DNA of 64,000 bases from Natronomonas marina (GTDB lineage: Archaea > Halobacteriota > Halobacteria > Halobacteriales > Haloarculaceae), in NCBI RefSeq assembly GCF_024298905.1, contig NZ_CP101154.1:744001-808000 (forward strand), written 5' to 3'. The notes beneath the pieces were generated by a model. The model saw only the letters and a program-made list of their open reading frames with translations, was not told the origin of the DNA and made no database searches. Position numbers and translations under genes: made by a program. Positions within the stretch are counted from its first letter, which is position 1. Each line of letters opens with the position of its first letter. Below, in pieces: positions 8,742-16,696 of the stretch.

Positions 8742-8752
8742 CTCTTTTTACG
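8742..8752 (+). promoter_or_regulatory. T-rich element: btuF terminator and SRP19 TATA
   Basis: The run ctctttttacg is 12 bases after the btuF stop and about 27 bases before the SRP19 ATG. It can end the first transcript (archaeal termination at T-tracts) and start the second. Confidence 0.45.
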
Positions 8753-8774
8753 CGCCGGCCGCCCACGCCCGAAC

Positions 8775-9053
8775 ATGGTCGAGAACGTCATCTGGCCCGC
8801 CTATCTCGACGCCACCTGCTCCCGGAACGAGGGCCGCCGGGTTCCCGAGGACCTCGCCGTCCCGGAGCCGACCGTCGACGAGATCGCCCAGGCGGTCCAG
8901 CAGGTCGGCTACGACTCCGTCATCGAGCGCGACAAGACCTACCCCCGCGAGTACGAACCCCGCGGGCGCGTCATCGTCAAGGGTGCCGACGACGCCACCA
9001 AGTCCGATCTGCTGGGTGCCATCGCGGCCTACCTCGGCGCCATCCGGGAGTGA
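8775..9053 (+). CDS. srp19: Signal recognition particle subunit SRP19
   Basis: A 92-residue SRP19. It binds the 7S RNA tip loops and helps load SRP54 for co-translational targeting of membrane and secreted proteins. Family marks are IWPAYLD near the N-terminus, the [17 protein letters not shown] segment and the basic [13 protein letters not shown] strand. Length matches archaeal SRP19. It opens a same-strand run that reaches the presenilin-type protease. Confidence 0.93.
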   Translation: MVENVIWPAYLDATCSRNEGRRVPEDLAVPEPTVDEIAQAVQQVGYDSVIERDKTYPREYEPRGRVIVKGADDATKSDLLGAIAAYLGAIRE

Positions 9054-9161
9054 GATCCGCCCGCGACCCGTCGGTCCCTCGGGGCGTGACGGCGAAACGG
9101 GCGGTCGGCGACGGCCCCTGCCGGGGGAAGGGCTTTGCCACGGCCGGTGGAAGCCGCCACC

Positions 9162-9614
9162 ATGGCCACGACCCTCCATGTGGCGGTTCGACTCCTTCAC
9201 GTCCTCGCCGTGGCGCTCGCCGTCGGCGGCGCGGCGCTGCTGTGGCTCCGCGCGACGCGAGCGAGCGACCCCTCGGCGGTCGCCGACCTCCGGGAGCTCG
9301 CCGTCGACTACGAGTGGATGTTCTGGGGCGCCGTCGGCCTCGTCGTCGCGACCGGGGTCGGTAACCTCGGCGCCCTCGCGCCAGCGGTGCCCACGACCGA
9401 CACCGCCTGGGGTCTCGCCCTCGCCGGCAAACTCCTCGGCGTCGTACTCCTGCTTCTCGGGTCGGCGGTCCGGACGTCGATGGTCGGTGCCCTCGACGGG
9501 CTCTCCCGGGCGCACGCCGGACACGTCCGTCGTCGCTTGCGGGCGGGATACGCCGGGACGGCGGTGTGGCTCGGTGGGCTGGTCCTCGTCGGGGTGGTGC
9601 TCGCCCATGGCTGA
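9162..9614 (+). CDS. CopD-like integral membrane protein
   Basis: A 150-residue membrane protein with four hydrophobic helices (about residues 5-25, 48-68, 82-102 and 128-149). An early His (HVAVRLLHVLAVALAVGG) resembles the CopD/DUF2269-type four-helix family that may bind copper or haem. Function is not established. ATG 9162 is chosen; the sequence upstream is GC-rich and unlike protein. It overlaps the next gene by eight bases, so the two are coupled. Confidence 0.7.
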   Translation: MATTLHVAVRLLHVLAVALAVGGAALLWLRATRASDPSAVADLRELAVDYEWMFWGAVGLVVATGVGNLGALAPAVPTTDTAWGLALAGKLLGVVLLLLGSAVRTSMVGALDGLSRAHAGHVRRRLRAGYAGTAVWLGGLVLVGVVLAHG

Positions 9615-10089
9615 GCTACGCCGGTGGGCCTTCGCCGCGTTCCACACCGCGCTGCTCGTCGCCCTCGGCGTCTGGGCGATCCACCTGGGCGGCGCGGTCG
9701 GCGACCTCCTCCGGGGGCTGGACACGGCCGTCGGACTCGGCATCTACGGACTCCTGTGGGGGATCGGATGGAGCGTCACCGGGCGAGCCCTCGCGGCGGC
9801 ACCGCCCGCGTCCGCGAGGATGCGGTCCCTCGTGGCCCACGGCGCGCTGTACGGCGCCGTCACCGCGGTCGCCTTCCTCCTGGCGCTCGTCCTCGTCGGG
9901 GGCCCGCTCCTCGTGCTCCGACAGGGCCTGTCGGCTTCGGCACTGCTGCTCGTCGCGTCGACCGGCGCGGCAGCCGCGACCGTCGTCGGCGCGCTAATCG
10001 GCGCCCTCTTCGGCACCGTCGACGGCCTGCTCGCCCGCACCGGTGCGGCACTCGCCAGGCCGACCGCCGCGGACGAGCCTGGAAACTGA
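9607..10089 (+). CDS. Four-helix membrane protein, unknown function
   Basis: A 160-residue protein with about four to five hydrophobic segments, short charged turns and an acidic C-terminus (ADEPGN). It starts inside the 3' end of the preceding CopD-like gene. I do not recognise a family. Its position between SRP19 and Gar1, and its coupling to another small membrane protein, suggest the two work together, perhaps as a hetero-complex; this is inference only. Confidence 0.65.
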   Translation: MAELRRWAFAAFHTALLVALGVWAIHLGGAVGDLLRGLDTAVGLGIYGLLWGIGWSVTGRALAAAPPASARMRSLVAHGALYGAVTAVAFLLALVLVGGPLLVLRQGLSASALLLVASTGAAAATVVGALIGALFGTVDGLLARTGAALARPTAADEPGN

Positions 10090-10144
10090 TTTACCGCTCC
10101 GTCCCCCGAGTGCCGGGTATGCACCGTCGTCCGGGGGTCGGCCG

Positions 10145-10372
10145 ATGAACCGGGTCGGCGACGTCGTCCGAATCGCCCAGGGGCTCCTCGTGGTCCGCGC
10201 GCCCGACGACGCGACCCCCGAGATCGGGACGCCCGTCGTCGACGAGACGCTCGCCGACGTGGGCCGCGTCGTCGACGTCTTCGGTCCCGTCGAACGGCCC
10301 TACCTCGCCGTCTCACCGGCCGACGGAATCGTTCTCGCGGACCTGCTCGGCGAGCGGCTCTACGCCGACTGA
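10145..10372 (+). CDS. gar1: H/ACA RNA-protein complex protein Gar1-like
   Basis: A 75-residue Gar1/Naf1-fold protein: MNRVGDVVRIAQGLLVVRA, then the strand pair GTPVVDETLADVGRVVDVFGPV, and RPYLAVSP. It is the small beta-barrel that binds Cbf5 in H/ACA ribonucleoproteins, which guide pseudouridine formation in rRNA. Length and the DVFGPVxxPY core fit the family. ATG 10145 is chosen because the conserved fold begins there. Placement after SRP19 is a familiar archaeal arrangement. Confidence 0.88.
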   Translation: MNRVGDVVRIAQGLLVVRAPDDATPEIGTPVVDETLADVGRVVDVFGPVERPYLAVSPADGIVLADLLGERLYAD

Positions 10373-10411
10373 CACCACAACGACCAAACGGCCGCCGGTG
10401 GAGTTGCGAAC

Positions 10412-11449
10412 GTGAAGCGAGCATACGTCGCCGTCGCGGCCACCGTCGGGATTTTCGCGTTCGTCCAGGTGGGCGCGCTCGCCCTCGTCGAGCCGTTCAT
10501 GGAGGCCGGCTACCAGACCGTCGAGGACCCGACGGACCCGACCAACAGCCTGCTGTACGTCGGCGCCATCCTCGTGGCCACGGTCGTGATGCTGGCCGCC
10601 ATCCGCCTCGGCGTCGACCGCCTCATCCAGAGTCTTATCGTCTTCGCCGCCGTCTTCCTCGCCTTCTACGTCTTCTCGGTGGTGGTCCCGCCGCTTGTCA
10701 CCTACGGCGGGGCGAACGTCCTCGCGGTCGCCGCCGCCGTCGCGCTGGGGGCGGGGCTGCTCCTCTACCCCGAGTGGTACGTCATCGACGCCGCCGGCAT
10801 CGTGATGGGCGCAGGCGCGGCGGGGCTGTTCGGCATCAGTTTCGGGCTCGCGCCCGCCCTGCTCCTGCTCGTCGTGCTGGCCGTCTACGACGCCATCTCG
10901 GTGTACGGCACCGAACACATGCTCACACTGGCCTCGGGCGTGATGGACCTCCGGCTCCCGGTCGTCTTCGTTGTCCCGCTCACGCTCTCGTACTCCTTCC
11001 TCGACGACGAAGGGCCGGCGACGCTCGAGGACGACGGGGAGACGGACGACGACGGCGGGAGCGGCGGACGAGACGACGCGGGCGACGACGCTGCGGACGC
11101 CGCGAACGGCGACCCCGCCGAGACCGAGGATCCCTTCGCCCGGGACGCCTTCTTCATCGGCCTCGGGGACGCCGTCATCCCGACGATACTGGTCGCGTCG
11201 GCGGCCTTCTTCCGGCCGGGCGGGGCCGCACTCCTGGACGTGCCGGGGGTCGCACTGACGCTGCCGGCCCTCGGCGCGATGGCCGGGACGCTCCTCGGTC
11301 TGCTCGCGCTCATGTGGATGGTGATGAAGGGCCGCGCCCACGCCGGCCTGCCGCTGTTGAACGGCGGCGCCATCGCCGGGTACCTGCTGGGGACCGTCGT
11401 CGCCGGCGTGTCGCTGGTCGAGGCGGTCGGTATCGCGCCGTACCTCTGA
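10412..11449 (+). CDS. Presenilin-family intramembrane aspartyl protease (PSH)
   Basis: A 345-residue polytopic membrane protein with about nine helices. It has the two catalytic aspartates in the right context: YD at 159-160 (LAVYDAISVYG) and GLGD at 250-253 (GLGDAVIP). The PAL-like element is GLPLLNGG near 312. A strongly acidic loop of about 40 residues (about 200-240) splits the two catalytic helices, where presenilins are cut or variable. Members cleave substrates inside the bilayer. The start is GTG 10412, 39 bases after Gar1. Substrates in haloarchaea are not known to me. Confidence 0.85.
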   Translation: MKRAYVAVAATVGIFAFVQVGALALVEPFMEAGYQTVEDPTDPTNSLLYVGAILVATVVMLAAIRLGVDRLIQSLIVFAAVFLAFYVFSVVVPPLVTYGGANVLAVAAAVALGAGLLLYPEWYVIDAAGIVMGAGAAGLFGISFGLAPALLLLVVLAVYDAISVYGTEHMLTLASGVMDLRLPVVFVVPLTLSYSFLDDEGPATLEDDGETDDDGGSGGRDDAGDDAADAANGDPAETEDPFARDAFFIGLGDAVIPTILVASAAFFRPGGAALLDVPGVALTLPALGAMAGTLLGLLALMWMVMKGRAHAGLPLLNGGAIAGYLLGTVVAGVSLVEAVGIAPYL

Positions 11450-11453
11450 GTCG

Positions 11454-12452
11454 TCACTCGCCGGTCAGCGCCTCGCTGCCCGGCAGGAACTCGATGGTCC
11501 GGCCGAGACCGCGCTCTTCGGCCCGCTCGTAGAGGCTCCAGGCCGCCGCGACGGTCTCGATGCCGGTTCCCCCGCTGTCGAAGACTGTCACCTCGGGGTC
11601 GTCGGTCCGCCCGGGGCGGTGGCCCGCGACCACCTCGCCCAGTTCGGCGTGAACGTGGCCGTCGTCGACGAGGCCGGTCTCGCGGGCGGCAAGGAAGGCG
11701 CCGGCGTCCTGGAAGGCCCGGGCGCGCAGGTCCGGGACGTAGGTGCTCCGGGCCACCGTCGCCGGCGGTATCTCCCGCTTGTCGCGGTCGTACTGGCCCA
11801 TCGCGGTGACGTGGGCGCCGTCGGGGAGGTCGGCGTCCTCGAAGACGGGGCGCTCGGCCCGGGTCGCGGTGACGACCACGTCGGCGCCGTCGAGGGCGTC
11901 GGCCGCCGAGTCGACCGCCGTCACGTCGGCGTCGAGGCGGGCGTCGAACTCCTCGGCGAACGCCCGACGGTTCTCCGCCGTCGGCGAGAAGACCCGGACG
12001 CGCTCGAACTCCCGGACCGTCGCCGTCGCCCGCAACTGCCCGCGGGCCTGCGCGCCCGACCCGACGACGGCACAGGTCGTCGCGTCCGCCCGGGCGAGTG
12101 CGTCGACGGCGACGGCGCCGGTCGCGCCGGTCTTGAACGGGTTCATCGACGCGCCGTCGAGTAGCGCGACGAGGCGACCGGACTCGGCGTCGAAAAGCGG
12201 CAGCACGAAGTGGACGTCCTCGTCGCCGAAGCCGGCGGCGTAGGTGTACCCGCCCATGGCGCCGACCTCCGGGAGGACCGCCAGGTAGCCGGTGCACATC
12301 CCCGGCGGGTCCTCGGCGGCGAGTTTCGTCCGCGGTTCGGCCGACCCCTCGTTGCCGTGGCTCTCGTAGCCGGCGCGGACGGCCTCGACGTAGTCGCTCG
12401 GCGTCGCCAGGTCGGCGAGTTCGTCGCTTCGCAGGAACAGAACGTCGGTCAT
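11454..12452 (-). CDS. Ornithine cyclodeaminase / mu-crystallin family enzyme
   Basis: A 332-residue NAD(P)-dependent enzyme of the OCD/mu-crystallin family, which includes ornithine cyclodeaminase, alanine dehydrogenase and imine reductases. Marks are MGGYTYAAGF, LLDGASMNPFKTGATGAVA (substrate loop), and the Rossmann motif CAVVGSGAQARGQ near residue 130. ATG 12452 is used; a GTG six bases upstream is possible. It converges with the presenilin gene. In archaea the family's alanine dehydrogenase role is known, but the exact reaction here cannot be read from sequence. Confidence 0.82.
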   Translation of the reverse strand: MTDVLFLRSDELADLATPSDYVEAVRAGYESHGNEGSAEPRTKLAAEDPPGMCTGYLAVLPEVGAMGGYTYAAGFGDEDVHFVLPLFDAESGRLVALLDGASMNPFKTGATGAVAVDALARADATTCAVVGSGAQARGQLRATATVREFERVRVFSPTAENRRAFAEEFDARLDADVTAVDSAADALDGADVVVTATRAERPVFEDADLPDGAHVTAMGQYDRDKREIPPATVARSTYVPDLRARAFQDAGAFLAARETGLVDDGHVHAELGEVVAGHRPGRTDDPEVTVFDSGGTGIETVAAAWSLYERAEERGLGRTIEFLPGSEALTGE

Positions 12453-12490
12453 GGACACGGCTTCGGCCGCGGCGCGTTTAGGGACTGTGT

Positions 12491-12730
12491 CTACTCGGTG
12501 GTCGGGTGCGTGGCGGAGGCGGCCTCGGCCGTTCGGCCGGCGTTCCCACCCTGCGGGACGGCCGCGACCGGAGCGTTGACGAACATCGCGTGCCCCATCA
12601 GGCCGACCGCGACGGTCGAGGCCAGCGGCACCGCGACCGACATCTCGAGACCACCGGTGAGAAACAGCGCGGTCAGGCCGGCGAGCGAGAGCGGGATCAG
12701 GCCGAGCACGAGGTCGTAATAACTTGCCAT
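12491..12730 (-). CDS. Small two-helix membrane protein, 79 aa
   Basis: A 79-residue protein starting MASYYDLVLGLIPL with two hydrophobic helices (about 8-28 and 31-52) and a polar tail. It looks like the small DUF-type membrane proteins common in haloarchaea; function is unknown. A repeated sequence motif lies directly over its start, and a TATA element (gatataag on the plus strand, 12758-12765) is about 31 bases upstream, so its transcription may be tightly controlled. Confidence 0.7.
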   Translation of the reverse strand: MASYYDLVLGLIPLSLAGLTALFLTGGLEMSVAVPLASTVAVGLMGHAMFVNAPVAAVPQGGNAGRTAEAASATHPTTE

Positions 12731-12748
12731 AATATACTCATACGTATG
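12729..12748. promoter_or_regulatory. Operator-like motif, copy 1 (overlaps start of the 79-aa gene)
   Basis: The sequence ataatatactcata runs into the perfect palindrome catacgtatg (12739-12748). The same 14-base core recurs, with one change, exactly 100 bases to the right. It covers the start codon and likely transcription start of the leftward membrane-protein gene. Confidence 0.5.
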
Positions 12749-12828
12749 GGGAATACCGATATAAGTGTTTTGGAAGAATTTCGAGTAATCTATTCGGTGG
12801 CGACCTGTTGGCGCCAGGTACGTGCCTT

Positions 12829-12851
12829 ATAATATATTCATAACTTATGAA
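12829..12851. promoter_or_regulatory. Operator-like motif, copy 2, with 15-base palindrome
   Basis: Here ataatatattcata is followed by a perfect dyad ttcataacttatgaa (12837-12851). The core matches copy 1 at 13 of 14 positions, and the spacing between copies is exactly 100 bases. Confidence 0.5.
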
Positions 12852-13001
12852 ATGGTTTTCGAAGTAAAACCACTCCCAGTAGCCTCCGAACGACCGATAT
12901 CGAACCGGTCGAGATAGCGCGAATTTCGACCCGTCTCACCCGGATTTATTCGTACAGCGTATACCCAGTGGGGGGCCGGTGCCCCGGGAGAAGTCCGTTC
13001 G

Positions 13002-13008
13002 CTTATAC
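13002..13008 (+). promoter_or_regulatory. TATA element of the MFS gene
   Basis: The heptamer cttatac is about 28 bases before ATG 13033. It marks this ATG, rather than upstream GTG-type starts, as the leaderless start. Confidence 0.55.
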
Positions 13009-13032
13009 CACCGCCGCGAGAAGCCGGCGGCA

Positions 13033-14313
13033 ATGACGGACGGAGGGTCGCGCGTGGACTACGCCGCCCGGGCGCGGGACGTCCTCGGGTTCTCCCGGTG
13101 GTGGCAGATCGCGGCGGCGGTCGGGATGATGGCCGCCGTCAGCCCCTACCAGTACGTCTGGTCGTCCATCGCGCCGCCGCTCTCGGCGAGTCTCGACATC
13201 GCACCCGCCGCGCTCGGGGCGGTCTTTTCCTTCTACGTCGTCTTCCAGTCGCTCTCACAGTTCCCCGCCGGCTGGTGGCGCGACCGCCGGGGACCGCGAC
13301 TGCTGGTCTTCCTCGCGGCGCTTCTGGCCGGCGGCGGCTACGTCGGCCTCGCCTACGCCACGAGCGTCCTCCAGTTGTACGTCCTCTACTCGCTCGGCGC
13401 CGTCGGCGTCGGCATCGTCTACACCGTCGCGGTCAACACCGCCGTCAAGTGGTTCCCCGACCGGACCGGCCTGACGACGGGTCTCGGCACGATGGCCTTC
13501 GCGGCCGGCAGCGTCCTCGCGGTTCCCTACGTCCGCGCGAACGCGACCGTCGGCGGCTACGCGGCCGTCCTCCGGAACGTCGGGCTGGTCATCCTCGGGG
13601 TCCTACTTGTCGGGGCTCTCCTCCTCCGGGACCCGCCGGAGGCGTGGCTGGGGCTGGACGACGATGACGCGACGACCGACGTGGCCGCCTCGCTCCGGGG
13701 AAGCGCCTACACCACCCGCGAGATGCTCCGCACCTGGCAGTTCTGGCTGCTGTACGCGATGTTCGTCGCCACCGCCGGCGCCGACCTCGTCGTCATCGCC
13801 AACGTCGTCACCTTCGCCGACGAACTCGGGTTCACCTACGACGTCGCCACCGTCGCCGCCACGCTTCTGCCGCTCTCGGCCGGCGTCTCTCGGCTCGTCC
13901 TCGGGGAGGTGACCGACCGCGTCGGCCGCAAGCGCGTGATGGTCGTCTCCTTCCTGCTCGCGGGACTGTTCCGACTGGGACTCGTCGCCGCCGGCCGGGC
14001 CGACCGGCCGGTCGCCTTCGTCGCGCTCGTCCTGGCTGCGATGTTCTTCTCCTCGCCGCTGTACGTCTACTTCCCGTCGCTGCTGTCGGACTACTACGGC
14101 TCGGAGTTCTCCTCGAGCAACTACGCCGTCCTCTACACCGCGAAGGTCGGCGGCGGCGTCGTCGCCGGCACCGTCGCGGGCTACCTCGCGGCCGCCTATG
14201 GCTGGGGGCCGACCTTCGCGCTCGGCGGGGTGCTCGCGGCCGCTGCTGGCCTCGCCGCGCTCGTCCTCCGGCCGCCGTCAGACGCGGGTCTCGCCGCCGA
14301 CGTCCCGGACTGA
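13033..14313 (+). CDS. MFS transporter, oxalate/formate antiporter (OFA)-like
   Basis: A 426-residue major facilitator protein with twelve hydrophobic helices. The loop after helix 2 reads FPAGWWRDRRGPR, an MFS motif A, repeated in the second half as GEVTDRVGRKRV. The region YQYVWSSIAPPL and KWFPDRTGLTTGL is typical of the OFA subfamily (organic-acid antiporters). Substrate is unknown; monocarboxylates are the likeliest class. It is transcribed alone from a good TATA element. Confidence 0.83.
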   Translation: MTDGGSRVDYAARARDVLGFSRWWQIAAAVGMMAAVSPYQYVWSSIAPPLSASLDIAPAALGAVFSFYVVFQSLSQFPAGWWRDRRGPRLLVFLAALLAGGGYVGLAYATSVLQLYVLYSLGAVGVGIVYTVAVNTAVKWFPDRTGLTTGLGTMAFAAGSVLAVPYVRANATVGGYAAVLRNVGLVILGVLLVGALLLRDPPEAWLGLDDDDATTDVAASLRGSAYTTREMLRTWQFWLLYAMFVATAGADLVVIANVVTFADELGFTYDVATVAATLLPLSAGVSRLVLGEVTDRVGRKRVMVVSFLLAGLFRLGLVAAGRADRPVAFVALVLAAMFFSSPLYVYFPSLLSDYYGSEFSSSNYAVLYTAKVGGGVVAGTVAGYLAAAYGWGPTFALGGVLAAAAGLAALVLRPPSDAGLAADVPD

Positions 14314-14353
14314 ATCCGCAAGCACTTGTAGGGGGCCAGTCGAACGACCCCCC

Positions 14354-14764
14354 ATGACCGAGCAGTCGTTCCTCGAACAGCGACTCGACGCGAGCACCTG
14401 GCCAATCGCGGTCGGGGACATCGTCGTCCTGCTCCTGCTTCTGTTCGCCGGCACGCTCCAGCACCACTCCCTCGAATCGGTTCAGGCCGACCCGCTCATC
14501 TACGTCACCGCGGCCGGCCCCTTCGTCCTGGCGTGGCTCGTCTGTGCCCCGCTCGTGGGTGCGTACTCGCCGGGCGGCGGGTCGGCGCCGAACTCCTCCA
14601 TCCCGCTTGCGATCCGGTCGTGGATCCCCGCGGCCATTCTCGGACTCGTCGTCCGGGTCCTGGCCGACTTCGGCGGCGCCGACCCCATTTTCGCCGCCGT
14701 CATGCTCGTCGGCGGCGCCGTCGTGCTGTCGATCTGGCGGTTCCTCTACTTCCTCGTTCGATAG
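14354..14764 (+). CDS. DUF3054 family membrane protein
   Basis: A 136-residue protein with four hydrophobic helices and the family marks GDIVVLLLLLFAGTLQHHS and the Pro-rich turn after helix 2. DUF3054 proteins occur in actinobacteria and haloarchaea and have no known function. Start ATG 14354 fits the common N-terminus of the family (short polar lead, then helix 1). Confidence 0.8.
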   Translation: MTEQSFLEQRLDASTWPIAVGDIVVLLLLLFAGTLQHHSLESVQADPLIYVTAAGPFVLAWLVCAPLVGAYSPGGGSAPNSSIPLAIRSWIPAAILGLVVRVLADFGGADPIFAAVMLVGGAVVLSIWRFLYFLVR

Positions 14765-14897
14765 CGGGTCCCGGCCGTCGCTCCCTCCCGATCGTTCCGG
14801 GGCGTAGAACGCACGGGTGTCTCCGCGAGCGAAGGGCGGGAGCGTGGGTCGCCGACGGTGCCACGTTTTTTGCCGTTCCCGGCCACGTCTCGATAGT

Positions 14898-16019
14898 ATG
14901 TCGCGGCCAGCCGATCCGGACGTTCTCGTCGTTGGCGGCGGCATCGCCGGCCTCGGTCTCGCCGCGTACCTCCGGCGGCAGGGCGTACGGCCGACCGTCG
15001 TCGAGCAGGCACCCGACTGGCGCGGAAGCGGCTACGGCATCGGTCTCTGGAGCGGCGGTCTCTCGGTCCTCGACGACCTCGGCGTGCTCGACGCGGCCCG
15101 CCAGCGGGGCGCCGACCCCGACGGCTTCGAGATTCGGGCGGCCGGCGGCGACCGCCTCGCACGGACCGACCTGCCCGCCGACCGGACGCTGCTCTTGGCC
15201 GTCCACCGGGCCGACCTGCACGCGGCGCTCCGGGAGGCCGTCCCCGAGCCGTGGATACGGATGGACACGACGCCGACGCGGATCGAGCCGACCGCCGGCG
15301 GCGTCGACGTCGAGTTCGACGACGGCACGACCGGGGCGTTCGACGTCGTGGTCGGCGCCGACGGCGTCCACTCGACGGTCAGGGATGCCTGCTTCGACGA
15401 CTGGACGCGCCGCGCGCGGGACACCTACGTCTGGTCGCTGTGGGCCGAGCAGGACGTCGACGTCGGCCGGGACATGGTCAGCGTCTGGGGTCCCGGAAGC
15501 GAGGGGTTCGTCGCCCGCGTCGGCGACCGGGTGGGGCTGAACCTCGCCGCCAGACTCGACCACCCACCGGAGCCGCCCGCCCGGGCGGAACTCCGCCGGC
15601 AGGCCGACCGCGTCGGCTGGCGGCTCCCCGCCCTTCTCGAGGGGACGGACGACGACCCCTTCTTCGACCGCGTCCGGGAGGTGTCCTGCGAGTGCTGGCA
15701 CACCGACCGGGTGGTCCTGGTCGGGGACGCGGCCCACGCGATTCACCCGATCTCGGGGATGGGTGCCTCGCTCGCGCTCCGTGACGCCCGCGCGCTCGCC
15801 GGGGAACTCGCCACCGCCCGTCCGGGACGCGTCGGCCCCGCGCTGGCCCGCTACGAGACGCGGCGGCGCGACGAGGTGACCCGGGTCAAACGTCAGGCCG
15901 CGTTCGAGGCCGCGGTGACCTTCCTCGAGTCGGCGCCGCTCCGGCGACTCCGGAACGGTATCGTCCGGCACACGCCGCTCCTGGAACTCTTCGTGAAGCG
16001 GGAGCTGGCGGACTCGTAG
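14898..16019 (+). CDS. FAD-dependent monooxygenase (aromatic hydroxylase type)
   Basis: A 373-residue flavoprotein of the class A monooxygenase family. It has the ADP-binding GGGIAGLGLAAYLRR near residue 12, the DG motif VVGADGVHSTVR, and the flavin-ribityl motif VLVGDAAHAIHPISGMGAS in the second half. Such enzymes hydroxylate aromatic or polyketide substrates with NAD(P)H and oxygen, or act in quinone or carotenoid chemistry. The substrate is not evident. The ATG 14898 start places GxGxxG at the usual distance. Converges with a small membrane-protein gene. Confidence 0.83.
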   Translation: MSRPADPDVLVVGGGIAGLGLAAYLRRQGVRPTVVEQAPDWRGSGYGIGLWSGGLSVLDDLGVLDAARQRGADPDGFEIRAAGGDRLARTDLPADRTLLLAVHRADLHAALREAVPEPWIRMDTTPTRIEPTAGGVDVEFDDGTTGAFDVVVGADGVHSTVRDACFDDWTRRARDTYVWSLWAEQDVDVGRDMVSVWGPGSEGFVARVGDRVGLNLAARLDHPPEPPARAELRRQADRVGWRLPALLEGTDDDPFFDRVREVSCECWHTDRVVLVGDAAHAIHPISGMGASLALRDARALAGELATARPGRVGPALARYETRRRDEVTRVKRQAAFEAAVTFLESAPLRRLRNGIVRHTPLLELFVKRELADS

Positions 16020-16023
16020 GCCC

Positions 16024-16320
16024 CTACCCGTCCTCCATGGGCCGGCCGCACCGCCGGCACTCACAGAAGGTCCCCGAGGCACAGTCGACGGCGTGGCCGA
16101 ACCGTCGGCAGGCCAGTTCGATACTGCCGGCGTAGACCAGCCCCGTGGTTCCGAGGGCGGCCGCGCCGCCCGCGACCGAGAGACCGAGGGTCGCCCAGAA
16201 GACGACGACGACGGCCGCGCCAGCGACGGCGGCACCGAGCGCCGCGGCTCGCCTGTGAGTGGTTGCGGCCCGCTCGCCGAGCCGCGAGACGAGGGCCGCG
16301 CCCGGTTTCCCGTGTGGCAT
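16024..16320 (-). CDS. Small membrane protein with C-terminal cysteines, 98 aa
   Basis: A 98-residue protein. Two hydrophobic helices (about 28-45 and 47-68) are followed by a Cys-rich end, with CRRFGH, DCASGTFCECRRCG and MEDG. The cluster of five cysteines looks like a metal-binding knuckle on the cytosolic face. I do not recognise the family. The stop is 5 bases from the convergent monooxygenase stop. Confidence 0.65.
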   Translation of the reverse strand: MPHGKPGAALVSRLGERAATTHRRAAALGAAVAGAAVVVVFWATLGLSVAGGAAALGTTGLVYAGSIELACRRFGHAVDCASGTFCECRRCGRPMEDG

Positions 16321-16394
16321 GGTGTCCCTTCACAGGCCATCGGTACAAATAGGTTGTCCCGGTGCGGCCTCGTGGCCGACCGGTCGAGCACAGG

Positions 16395-16402
16395 GTTTTA
16401 CG
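16395..16402 (+). promoter_or_regulatory. TATA element of the ribbon-helix-helix gene
   Basis: The octamer gttttacg lies about 28 bases before ATG 16426 and picks that ATG as a leaderless start. Confidence 0.5.
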
Positions 16403-16425
16403 CCGGTGAACGTCAACTGTCGCGT

Positions 16426-16671
16426 ATGCCAGACGTCGAAGTATCCTTGCCGGACCGAATCGACAGCGAAATCGACCGGCTCATCGAACAGGGCGAGTTC
16501 CTGAACCGCGAGCAGGCCGTCGAGGAACTGCTCACGATGGGGGTGTCGGCGTACGCGCCCACCGAGGAGACCGACCAGCAGGAGGGCGAGGACCTGTTCA
16601 CCCAGATGACCGACGACCAGACGGACCCGGCGGCCCGCGACGACGACGGCGGCGACGAGTACACGTTCTAG
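16426..16671 (+). CDS. Ribbon-helix-helix (CopG-type) DNA-binding protein
   Basis: An 81-residue protein. The first 45 residues are a ribbon-helix-helix unit: beta strand VEVSLPDRI, helix EIDRLIEQG, FLNREQAVEELLTMG. The rest is an acidic tail. It should dimerise and bind DNA as a repressor. No toxin gene is adjacent, so it is probably not an antitoxin. Targets unknown. Confidence 0.82.
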   Translation: MPDVEVSLPDRIDSEIDRLIEQGEFLNREQAVEELLTMGVSAYAPTEETDQQEGEDLFTQMTDDQTDPAARDDDGGDEYTF

Positions 16672-16696
16672 CCGCGGCCGGCGGCGGGTGCGGCGG

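Larger units (their letters stand above)
12731..13032. other. 302-base AT-rich intergenic region
   Basis: No gene is seen. It holds two copies of an operator-like motif, a leftward TATA element (12758-12765), a short inverted repeat (acctg...caggt) near 12808-12825, and the rightward TATA element of the MFS gene at 13002-13008. Base composition is well below the surrounding GC content. Confidence 0.6.

Noticed and set aside
16426-16671. Antitoxin role for the ribbon-helix-helix protein
   Set aside because: Neither neighbour is toxin-like; it is more simply a stand-alone regulator.
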